From a bacterium (GTDB taxonomy: Bacteria > Myxococcota_A > Polyangia > Nannocystales > Nannocystaceae), in the NCBI GenBank assembly GCA_024742475.1, contig JANSYI010000021.1, forward strand, positions 1 to 64,000: a DNA stretch of 64,000 bases. Direction: 5' to 3'. Within the stretch, counting starts at the first letter, position 1, and each line of letters starts with the position of its first letter. The notes under the pieces are model-generated. The model did no database searches. It saw only the letters and a list, made by a program, of their open reading frames with translations, and was not told the DNA's origin. Positions 51,137 to 59,103 of the stretch are shown here, piece by piece. Both the position numbers and the translations under genes were made by a program.

Positions 51137-52984
51137 CTACGGCGAGGCGAAGTCGGGTGCGGTGCCCTCGGCACCGTCGGCCTGCTCGGGCTCCTCTTCT
51201 TCGAAGCCCATGGTGTACAGCTCGGCGTAGAGGCCGTTCTTGGCCATCAGCTCGTCGTGCGAGCCCATCTCGGCGATCTCGCCCTTGCGCAGCACCATGA
51301 TCTTGTCGGCGCGTCGGACGGTGCTGAGGCGGTGGGCGATCACCAGCACGGTGCGCTGCTCGAGGAGCTTCTCGATCGCCTGTTGCACCTTCTGCTCGGT
51401 GATCGAGTCGACGCTCGCGGTCGCCTCGTCCAGGATCAGCAGCGTGGGTTCGCGCGCGGCGACTCTGGCGAACGCGAGCAGCTGGGTCTCGCCTTGCGAA
51501 AGATTGCCACCCCGCTCGCCCACCTCGAACTCGAGGCCCCCGCGTTCGTCGATGAGACGTCGCGCCTGCACGAGCTCGAGTGCGTTCATCATGCGCTGCG
51601 GATCGCCGGAGATGTCGGACTCACCCAAACAGATGTTGTAGGCGACGGAGTCCTGAAACAGAAACACGTCCTGCTGGACCATGAGGAGGTGTTTGCGGAC
51701 GTGCCGAGGCTTGACGTCGCGCAGCTCGAGCGCGTCGCTGCCGGGCTCCCCCATCTGAATGCTGCCGCGATAGCCCGTGTAGAACTGGGTGAGCACGCGT
51801 CCGAGGCTGCTCTTGCCCGAGCCCGTCCGCCCGACCACTGCGATGACTTCGCCGGGCTTCACGTCGAACGAGAGGCCGCGCAACACGTCGGGACCGCCTT
51901 CACTGTAGGCGAACTCGAGGTCGCGGACCGACAGACCACCGCTCCAGCCGTCGAGGGGGTTGGGCTCGCCGTCTTCGACGATCGGCTCGGTGGGCTCGTC
52001 GAGCAGGCCGTAGATGCGCTCGAGGGACGCGGCGGCGCGCTGAATGGTGGCCAGCTTGCCGGAGAACTCCTTGACCGGGATGAAGATGCGCTGCAGGTAG
52101 TCGACGAACGCGAAGAGCAGGCCCAAGGTGATCGCGCCGCCCTCGGTGAGCACGCTGGGCGCGGCGAAGTAGATGAGCAGCGCGACCGAGAACGCGGAGA
52201 TGCCATCCATCACCGCGTAGAGCAGCGCGTCGAACCAGTTGGCGGTCTTGGTGGCCGAGAGGTAGCGCTGCCCGAGCCGCTGGTACTCGTCGTGAGCGGC
52301 CTTCTCGCGACCGAAGAGCTGGACGACGGTGATGCCCGCGAGCTGCTCGGCCAAGAAGCCCGTCTGCGCGGCCTGAGCCTTGCGCACCTCGAGCTGCAGC
52401 CGACGAAGCACGGCCCCGACGTAGCGGACGAGGATGAAGAGCACCGGCGCCACGGTGAGGGTGATCAGCGTGAGCCACGGGCTGAGCCACAGCATCGCGG
52501 CGAGGATCGACAGGATCATGACCACATCGGAGATGATCATGAACACGCCGAACGACAGCGTCTCGCTGAGCGCCTCGACGTCGGAGGTTGTCCGCGTCAG
52601 AAGGCTGCCCAGCGCGTTCTTGTCGAAGAAGCTGTTGGGCAGATGGATGACGTGGTCGAACACCTTGCGGCGCACGTCGGAGATCGTGGTGTGTCCGGCC
52701 CGCTGCAGCGCGTAGACCTGCGCGGCCTGACACAGGAACTCGGCCATGATCGCCACCATGAAGCCCAGGCTGAGCAGGCGCAGACCGATGATGTCGCTCG
52801 CCGGGATGAGCTCGTCGACGGCGTACTTGACCATCAGCGGTCGCAGCGTGGACATGGCGACGACCAGGGGGATCATCGACAACCCGAGGAACAGCCAGCG
52901 CTTGTGCGTGGCCGCGAAGGTCCAAAAGCGTCGCAGGAGGGCGATCGTATTGCCCGCAGAGGGCAGGGACTTGCCGTCGCTCAT
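51137..52984 (-). CDS. ABC exporter subunit, canonical Walker B, atypical signature
   Basis: The 615-residue half transporter has six transmembrane helices (about 25-330) and a nucleotide-binding domain (375-600). Walker A is GRTGSGKSS, Walker B LLILDEATASVD with the catalytic Glu, and the signature motif is LSQGETQ instead of LSGGQ. It is coupled by ATGA overlap to the upstream subunit. Complementary changes in the partner (see 52981-54774) show that the two form a heterodimer with one active and one degenerate ATP site, as in TM287/288 or BmrCD. Substrate unknown. Confidence 0.92.
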   Translation of the reverse strand: MSDGKSLPSAGNTIALLRRFWTFAATHKRWLFLGLSMIPLVVAMSTLRPLMVKYAVDELIPASDIIGLRLLSLGFMVAIMAEFLCQAAQVYALQRAGHTTISDVRRKVFDHVIHLPNSFFDKNALGSLLTRTTSDVEALSETLSFGVFMIISDVVMILSILAAMLWLSPWLTLITLTVAPVLFILVRYVGAVLRRLQLEVRKAQAAQTGFLAEQLAGITVVQLFGREKAAHDEYQRLGQRYLSATKTANWFDALLYAVMDGISAFSVALLIYFAAPSVLTEGGAITLGLLFAFVDYLQRIFIPVKEFSGKLATIQRAAASLERIYGLLDEPTEPIVEDGEPNPLDGWSGGLSVRDLEFAYSEGGPDVLRGLSFDVKPGEVIAVVGRTGSGKSSLGRVLTQFYTGYRGSIQMGEPGSDALELRDVKPRHVRKHLLMVQQDVFLFQDSVAYNICLGESDISGDPQRMMNALELVQARRLIDERGGLEFEVGERGGNLSQGETQLLAFARVAAREPTLLILDEATASVDSITEQKVQQAIEKLLEQRTVLVIAHRLSTVRRADKIMVLRKGEIAEMGSHDELMAKNGLYAELYTMGFEEEEPEQADGAEGTAPDFASP

Positions 52985-54774
52985 GCGCCCTCGCCCCCTT
53001 GGTGCTCGTGGGTCTGCGCGTACTCGCCACCGGCGGCCACCAGCTCGTCGTGGGTGCCGCGTTCGACGATGCGGCCGCCCTCGAGGACGACGATCTCGTC
53101 GGCATGTTCGAGCACGCTGGTGCGGTGGGAGACGATGATGGTGGTCGGGGCCAGCCCGCCCACGCCTCCGCGGAGCTGCCGAATGGCGCCGACCATGCGG
53201 GCTTCGGTGCCCTGGTCGACCGCGCTGAGGATGTCGTCGAGAAGAAGCAGGGGCTTGCTGCGGTACAGGGCCCGCGCCAGCGCTGCTCGCTGCCGTTGGC
53301 CGCCCGAGAGCATCACGCCGCGCTCGCCGACGACGGTCTCGAGCCCCTTGGGGAGCTGCTCGACATCGTCCCACAGGCACGCCGCGTCGAGCACCTCGTG
53401 CAGCCGCTCGTCGCCGTCGGCGCCTTTGCGCTCTTGCGGGTCGCGTGCGGCTTTGTAGGGGTTGGCACCTTCGAGGCGTACGTTCTCGCGCAGGGTGGTC
53501 GAGAACAAGAAGGGAGCCTGAGGGACGACCGCCATCGCGTCGCGAAAGTCGCTCAGGGGTACGTCGCGCGTGTCGACCCCGTCGATGAACACGCTGCTCT
53601 CGGGCGGTGTGTGCACGCGAGTGAGCACGTCGACCAGCGTGGTCTTGCCGCTGCCGGTCTTGCCGAAGATGCCCAGCGTCTTGCCCGGATTGACCGTGAT
53701 GTCGATATCGCACAGCGCGGGCTCGTCACCGTCGGGGTAGTGGAACGTCAGGTTGCGCAGCTCGATCTTGGGCGGTGAGTCCAGGTCGAGGCGGGATCGC
53801 TCGTCGGGCAGCTCGGGCGGCGTCTCGAGCAACGTGTCGATGCGACCCCAAGAGACCACGCCGCGCGAGACCGCGGCCAGCACCCACGCCAGCGCGGTGA
53901 GGTTGCCGACCAGAGACATCAGCAGCGCGGTGAACGTGGCGAGGTTGCCCACGGGCATGCCGTCCTCGACCACCCGCAGGCTGCCGACCCACAAGACGAT
54001 GCCCGTGCCCACCAGCCCCGAGAACCCCAGGACGGGCATGGAGAAGGCGCGCACCCGAGCGATCCGCAGCTGCAGGTCGAGGTACTCGCGGTTCTTCGCG
54101 TCGAAGCGTTCGAACGCCGCGGCCTCGGCGGCGTGGGAGCGCACCGTGCCGATGCCCGAGTAGATCTCGAGGATGCGGTCGCTGACGCCCGCGAGCATCT
54201 GCATGCTCTCGCGGACCATGCCGAAGAACGCCCGGACGATCGCCTGCATGTAGATCGCGCCGAAGATGACCGGGATCAGGCACCACAGCGTCAGCGTCAG
54301 GTCGGTGACCGCCATCTGATACAGGTGCAGCGGGATGGCCACCGCGACGTTGCACACCTGCAGCGCGGCGAAGCCGACGAGCAGGCGCACCGAGGTGGTG
54401 TCGTTGCTCGCGATGCTGACCAGCTCGCCGACCTTGCGCCGCATGTAGAACGGTCGCTGCAGCGAGAGCAGGTGTCCGAAGACGTCGACGCCGACGCGGT
54501 ACTCGACCTGGCGCCCCGGGTTGAAGAAGAGGATGCGCGAGAGGCTTCGGACCACGATGACGAGGCCGCCGAGGAAGACCAGCTCGAGCGCTAGGCTTCG
54601 CGTGCCTACCAGCGCGTTGGGGCCCTGCTGCTCGAGGATGGTCAGCGCCTCACCGATGATCGCGGGGATGCGAACGATCACCCAGTTCGTCGCGAACAGC
54701 ATGACGAACCCGAGCCCGTACCAGGGCAGGTTGGGCACGACGTAGCGCGACAGGAAGCGGCGGATGGATCCCAC
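52981..54774 (-). CDS. ABC exporter subunit, degenerate Walker B, canonical signature
   Basis: The 597-residue half transporter has six transmembrane helices and a C-terminal nucleotide-binding domain. Walker A is GKTGSGKTT and the signature is LSGGQRQ, but Walker B reads LLLLDDILSAVD, with Asp in place of the catalytic Glu. That makes the ATP site built from this Walker A/B and the partner's LSQGE motif degenerate, while the site built from the partner's Walker A/B and this LSGGQ remains competent. It is the middle gene of a three-gene operon with a small lipoprotein upstream and the other subunit downstream. Confidence 0.92.
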   Translation of the reverse strand: MGSIRRFLSRYVVPNLPWYGLGFVMLFATNWVIVRIPAIIGEALTILEQQGPNALVGTRSLALELVFLGGLVIVVRSLSRILFFNPGRQVEYRVGVDVFGHLLSLQRPFYMRRKVGELVSIASNDTTSVRLLVGFAALQVCNVAVAIPLHLYQMAVTDLTLTLWCLIPVIFGAIYMQAIVRAFFGMVRESMQMLAGVSDRILEIYSGIGTVRSHAAEAAAFERFDAKNREYLDLQLRIARVRAFSMPVLGFSGLVGTGIVLWVGSLRVVEDGMPVGNLATFTALLMSLVGNLTALAWVLAAVSRGVVSWGRIDTLLETPPELPDERSRLDLDSPPKIELRNLTFHYPDGDEPALCDIDITVNPGKTLGIFGKTGSGKTTLVDVLTRVHTPPESSVFIDGVDTRDVPLSDFRDAMAVVPQAPFLFSTTLRENVRLEGANPYKAARDPQERKGADGDERLHEVLDAACLWDDVEQLPKGLETVVGERGVMLSGGQRQRAALARALYRSKPLLLLDDILSAVDQGTEARMVGAIRQLRGGVGGLAPTTIIVSHRTSVLEHADEIVVLEGGRIVERGTHDELVAAGGEYAQTHEHQGGEGA

Positions 54775-54811
54775 GTAGGTCGGCAGTATCTACACCATCG
54801 ACGCGGCGGAG

Positions 54812-55471
54812 CTACTTCTTCTCGGCCGCATCGTCGCTGGTGCCCACAGGCTCGATCGACTCGTCCTCTTCGATCTCGTCGATCGCCGCGTTCACGTCGG
54901 CGAGGGCTTTGCGCAGGGTCTCGAGCGAGGTGGCGAACTTCTCGTTTTCGGAGATCTTGCCGCTGAGGTCGCCGTTGAAGTTCTCGAAGTCGGTGATGAA
55001 GACGTTGAGCTTGATCGAGCCCGTGCCGTTGGCGCCGTTGCTCGTCATCTCGCGGTAGGCCTTCATCAGCTCCTTGTTGTCCTTCTTGTAGGACTCGTTG
55101 AACTTGTTGAAGGCCCCGTCGGAGTCCTTGGCCTTGGCCCACTTGGGTGCGCCCTTCTCGACGCTATCGAGCGCCTTGCCAAAGTCCGCGGTGATCTTGC
55201 GGAAGTCCTTCAGGTGGCCCTTGACGAACATCTTGTCCTCGCGCTCGAGCTTCTTACGCGCTTCGGCCATCTGCTCCTCGGGGTCGACGAAGCCGGCCTT
55301 CTTGCGCGCTTCCGCGAGCTCCTCGGGCGACATCTCGGGTTTGGCCGCCTGCTTGAGCTCGCTGGGCTTCTTGCTCTGCTTGGACTCATCGATGATCGGG
55401 GCCTGTCCGGTGTCGCAGCCAGCGAGTGCGAGAGGAGCGACGAGAGCGGTGGCAAAGACGAGCGTACGCAT
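54812..55471 (-). CDS. Small Lys/Glu-rich lipoprotein next to ABC exporter
   Basis: The ATG at 55471 gives a lipobox (LALAGC, Cys 19); the frame remains open upstream but not as signal sequence. The 219-residue protein is mostly helical and charged (SPEELAEARKKAGFVDPEEQ, RKKLEREDKMFVKGHLKDF) and ends in an acidic tail. It ends 37 bases before the first ABC subunit gene and is therefore probably its periplasmic partner. No binding-protein fold is recognisable. It is divergent from the ECF sigma gene at 55590. Confidence 0.7.
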   Translation of the reverse strand: MRTLVFATALVAPLALAGCDTGQAPIIDESKQSKKPSELKQAAKPEMSPEELAEARKKAGFVDPEEQMAEARKKLEREDKMFVKGHLKDFRKITADFGKALDSVEKGAPKWAKAKDSDGAFNKFNESYKKDNKELMKAYREMTSNGANGTGSIKLNVFITDFENFNGDLSGKISENEKFATSLETLRKALADVNAAIDEIEEDESIEPVGTSDDAAEKK

Positions 55472-55589
55472 GGACCTTCGCGGACGGTAGCAGTCCGCGG
55501 ACCGCGCGACTACTCCAGGAGCGCATTTTGCGCTGGCGGGCCGGTCGTTTTCCGGGAACCAATCGCCGCCGACCCTGTGTGGTGGGGTG

Positions 55590-56168
55590 ATGCTCAGCGC
55601 GGTGCGAGCTCCGGCCTCTGTTCCCCGTCCGATCGACGGGCCGCTCATCATGCGGGCGAAGGCTGGAGATCGCCGGGCGCTGCGTGAGCTCGTCGCCCGA
55701 CATCAGCGGGCGGTCGGCGCACTGCTGCGCCGCATGCTCGGCCCCGTCGGCCTCGACTCGCTGACCGAGGACCTCGCGCAGGAGACCTTCCTCCGCGCCT
55801 TCGGGGCGCTGCGGCGATTCGACGTGGACGGGGCGGCGACGTTCTCGACGTGGCTGTTGAAGATCGCCTCGCGCCTGGCGATCAACGAGCTCGCCCGCAA
55901 GCGGCCCAGCCTCGCGCCCGCCGAAGCCCTCGACGCTGCGAGCACGCCCGAGTCCGAGCACCGCCGCAGACGCATTGGCCGGGCGATCGCGACGGCGGTG
56001 GGGGAGCTGCCGCCGACGTTCCGGGCGGCGTTCATCCTGCGCGAGTACCACGGCCTCGAGTACGTGGAGATCGCCGACATGCTCGACCTCGAGCTGGGGA
56101 CCGTGAAGTCGCGCCTCTCCCGGGCCCGCCGGATGCTGCGAGAGCGACTGAAAGGAGTGCGCGAATGA
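55590..56168 (+). CDS. ECF sigma factor (RpoE-like)
   Basis: The 192-residue protein is a compact ECF: region 2 (about 18-90; IMRAKAGDRRALRELVARHQ, LTEDLAQETFLRAFGALRRF, WLLKIASRLAINELARKR) and region 4 (125-185; GELPPTFRAAFILREYHGLE, YVEIADMLDLELGTVKSRLS). Both are near-canonical. The start is uncertain by one codon (GTG 55587 or ATG 55590). Its stop overlaps the ATG of the FecR-like gene (ATGA). Confidence 0.93.
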   Translation: MLSAVRAPASVPRPIDGPLIMRAKAGDRRALRELVARHQRAVGALLRRMLGPVGLDSLTEDLAQETFLRAFGALRRFDVDGAATFSTWLLKIASRLAINELARKRPSLAPAEALDAASTPESEHRRRRIGRAIATAVGELPPTFRAAFILREYHGLEYVEIADMLDLELGTVKSRLSRARRMLRERLKGVRE

Positions 56169-57247
56169 ACGAAGAGCTCGATCGCGAAGAACTCGACGCG
56201 TGGGAGGTTGCGCCGCTGGGCGAGGGGTTCGATGACCGCGTCCTCGCGGCGTGGGACGATGACGCACAACGCCCCCGGGCACGCCGACGCAGCGGACTGC
56301 TGCTCGCGACCGTCGGTTTGGTCGCTGCGGCGATCGTCGCCGTCATCGCGTGGCCTTCGTCGCCTCCGGCCCACACAGAGGCCGTGGCGATTCGAACGGG
56401 CGCTTCAGCGCGAGTCGAGTACGCAGCAGGATCGGGCGCAGCGACACACACCGCGGGGACGGCCACGTACGCGGTCCCCACGGGCACGCCGTTCGTCGTT
56501 CACACCCCTGCGGCAGACATCACGGTACGCGGTACCGAATTCACGGTGGAGATGCTGAGCATGACCGACACGAGACGACGGAAATACTTGGGTGCAGGCG
56601 CGCTGGCAATGACCGGAGCCGCGGTCGCGGTCTACGTGGCCTCGGGCGAGGTCGAGGTCGACAACCCGCACGGGGCCGTGACGCTCAGCCCTGGGCAGTC
56701 GGCGGTCGCGTCCGAGAATGCGCCGCCGCGATTCGAGCCGGTCGCGAACGCCAAGGCGTCCGCCGCGAAGCCGGTGCGCCCCCGCTCGACGAAGTCGATC
56801 ACCGCGCGTGAGCGTGAAGACGTGCAGCGCCGCCTCGCCGACGCCCTGGCCAAGCGCCGCACCAGCCGCGCCGCTGACTCGGCGCCCAAGGAGGACGCGG
56901 AGGCCGAGCGTCCAGCCGAAGCCTTCGGCTCGCTCGACAAGGACTACATCCGGGAGGTCGTGACCGAGGACCTCCTACCGATCGCGGTCGAGTGCTACGA
57001 CAGCGCGCTGCAAGACGACCCCGAGCTCGGAGGGGATCTCATGCTGCAGTTCTCGATCGTCGGAGACGCGTCGGTCGGTGGCATCGTCGAAGAGGTGTCG
57101 CTCGCCGAGGGCTCGACCCTGCAGCACCCCGGCCTGGCCGAGTGCATGACCGAATCCACCGCGAGCCTCCTGTTCGACCCACCCGAGGACGGCGGCAAGG
57201 TCGTGGTGACCTATCCGTTCAAGTTCGCGCCCGGCGAGTCCGAGTAG
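56165..57247 (+). CDS. FecR-like anti-sigma/transducer with AgmX/PglI-type C-terminus
   Basis: The 360-residue protein has a cytoplasmic N-terminus with DDRVLAAWDDD, a transmembrane helix (44-63, GLLLATVGLVAAAIVAVIAW), a FecR-like periplasmic domain (75-190; TPFVVHTPAADITVRGTEFT, GEVEVDNPHGAVTLSPGQS) and a C-terminal domain (255-360) like the myxobacterial AgmX/PglI type, with GSLDKDYIREVV, AVECYDSALQDDPELGG and FDPPEDGGKVVVTYPFKF. Within the FecR domain a second hydrophobic stretch (141-159, YLGAGALAMTGAAVAVYVA) interrupts the usual strand order. ATGA overlap with the ECF gene shows they are partners. Confidence 0.85.
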   Translation: MNEELDREELDAWEVAPLGEGFDDRVLAAWDDDAQRPRARRRSGLLLATVGLVAAAIVAVIAWPSSPPAHTEAVAIRTGASARVEYAAGSGAATHTAGTATYAVPTGTPFVVHTPAADITVRGTEFTVEMLSMTDTRRRKYLGAGALAMTGAAVAVYVASGEVEVDNPHGAVTLSPGQSAVASENAPPRFEPVANAKASAAKPVRPRSTKSITAREREDVQRRLADALAKRRTSRAADSAPKEDAEAERPAEAFGSLDKDYIREVVTEDLLPIAVECYDSALQDDPELGGDLMLQFSIVGDASVGGIVEEVSLAEGSTLQHPGLAECMTESTASLLFDPPEDGGKVVVTYPFKFAPGESE

Positions 57248-57379
57248 GATGGGCGCCGCCCCGCCCGCCGGGGATGAGGTGCTCGCGTTGGACACGCGCC
57301 TGTGACCGTTTGGCCGTGGGGTGAGGCATTTCACGCGTAGGAACGTGACGTTCGCTGCGAGCTTTGTAAGGCTGCCTCA

Positions 57380-59062
57380 ATGACGCGCTCCGGATTGGTT
57401 CTCCTCTCGTCCGTGTTCCTCGCCGCCGCCTGCGACAGCGACGACGGCTCTGCGATGGATGCCGAGGGGAGCGGCACCGAGGCGTCGGGCACGTCCGAAC
57501 CCACCTCGGAGAGCGAAAGCGGCCCGAGCACCGATACCGAGACCACCGACAGCGCGACCTCGGGGGTCGACGAGACCGGCGAGCCTCCGGTCGAGCAGGA
57601 TGTGCCCGCGCGCGGCATCTCGGTCTCTCGCGTCGAGGCCAACTCGGGCGTCGCCATCCCAGTCGCGATCGACGGTGTATGGGCCGACGGCTCAGTCCGC
57701 AACGCGCAGATCCCCAAGAACCGAAACACGGCGTTCCGGGTCTACGTCGACGTCGACGACGGCGCGTGGGTGCAGCGCGAGATCGAAGCCCGCATGACCC
57801 TGTACTTCGATGACGGCACCACGACCGAGTACATCGAGCGCGGAGACATCGCGAGCGACAGCTCCACGTCGTCGTTCCAATCCAACATCGTCATCGGCGT
57901 GCTCGCGGAGGACATGCGGCCGAACGCGCAGTTCAACGTCGAGCTGTACGAGGTGCCCGGCGGCGACTATCAGAGCCTGCCCGAGGCTTCCGAGCCGCCC
58001 GCCGCGATGCCCGAGCCCAACTTCATCGGCATCGAGAGCAGCTACCAAGCCGTGCGCCTGATGGTCGTGCCCATCCAGTACGACTTCGGCGGCTGTCAGA
58101 CCGAGTTCGACATCTCCGAGGAGAACATGGCCGACTACATCGACCACATGTTCCAGCAAAACGGCATCGAGGAGATCGAGGTCGAGTACCACGACTACGT
58201 GCTCGTCGATGACCTCGACCTCGGGGGCAACGGCTTCTTCCAGCTGCTCAACCGGATGGCCCAGCTGCGCGCCTCCGAGAACCCCGATCCCAACGTCTAC
58301 TACTACGGGCTGTTCGACAACTGCGGCGAGTGCATCGGCGACAGTAGCGGCTGCACGCTCGGCGTGGCCAACGGCATCCCGGGTGACTCGATGGGCGAGG
58401 CCGGCGCTCGCGTGGCCATCGGCGCGCAGTTCCTCGGGCAGTCCGAGGTCGGCATCGAGACGTTCGTGCACGAGGTCGGTCACAACCAAGGCCGGCGACA
58501 CATCTTCTGCCCCAACGCCAACGCGGCCGGCACCGACCCGTCCTACCCCTACCAAGACGGCCGCACCGAGGGGTGGGGCTTTGGCGTGCGTGACTTCCAG
58601 CTGCGCAACGGCAACACGCACTACGACTACATGAGCTACTGCAACCCGACGTGGGTCTCGGACTGGCAGTGGAAGGAGACGTTCGAGCGGATCCGGACAC
58701 TGAGCAGCTGGGGGACCTCGGACATGGAGGACGCCCTCGAAGGTCGGTACCTGCTGACCGGGTCGCTCAACACCGAGACCGGTGAGACGGTCTGGTGGAC
58801 CGACCGTGGCTGGGTCGATCCCGAGGACGCCTCGCCCAACCACCGCGTCCGCTTCGACTTCGCCGACGCGTCACAGCACGAGACGCTGCTCGTGCAAGCC
58901 GACCCCTGGACCGAAGGCCCCTGGGTCAGCATTCGCGCCCCGTTGCCGACCGACTTCGAAGAAGTGACGGAGATCCAGCTGGATACGCCTTCGTTCACGA
59001 CCCGTACGCCCAAGAGCCAGGTCAAAGTCTTCCACAGCGACGCTTTCGTGGCGCCGCAGTAG
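57380..59062 (+). CDS. Metzincin metallopeptidase lipoprotein (M66-like)
   Basis: The 560-residue protein has a lipobox (FLAAAC, Cys 18), a Ser/Thr/Glu linker to about residue 75 and a catalytic region with the long zinc motif HEVGHNQGRRH (HExxHxxGxxH) followed by a Met-turn (YDYMSYC). This motif order is that of metzincins; the HExGHNxGxxH form is typical of M66 (StcE-like) peptidases. Several paired cysteines (FGGCQTEFD, CGECIGDSSGC) suggest an extracellular fold. A surface-bound protease of glycoproteins is a fair inference for a predator-like lifestyle, but the substrate is unknown. Confidence 0.85.
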   Translation: MTRSGLVLLSSVFLAAACDSDDGSAMDAEGSGTEASGTSEPTSESESGPSTDTETTDSATSGVDETGEPPVEQDVPARGISVSRVEANSGVAIPVAIDGVWADGSVRNAQIPKNRNTAFRVYVDVDDGAWVQREIEARMTLYFDDGTTTEYIERGDIASDSSTSSFQSNIVIGVLAEDMRPNAQFNVELYEVPGGDYQSLPEASEPPAAMPEPNFIGIESSYQAVRLMVVPIQYDFGGCQTEFDISEENMADYIDHMFQQNGIEEIEVEYHDYVLVDDLDLGGNGFFQLLNRMAQLRASENPDPNVYYYGLFDNCGECIGDSSGCTLGVANGIPGDSMGEAGARVAIGAQFLGQSEVGIETFVHEVGHNQGRRHIFCPNANAAGTDPSYPYQDGRTEGWGFGVRDFQLRNGNTHYDYMSYCNPTWVSDWQWKETFERIRTLSSWGTSDMEDALEGRYLLTGSLNTETGETVWWTDRGWVDPEDASPNHRVRFDFADASQHETLLVQADPWTEGPWVSIRAPLPTDFEEVTEIQLDTPSFTTRTPKSQVKVFHSDAFVAPQ

Positions 59063-59103
59063 GAGGACTGGCAGGCCGCGTGGCGTGGTGTACTCTCCGC
59101 GCC

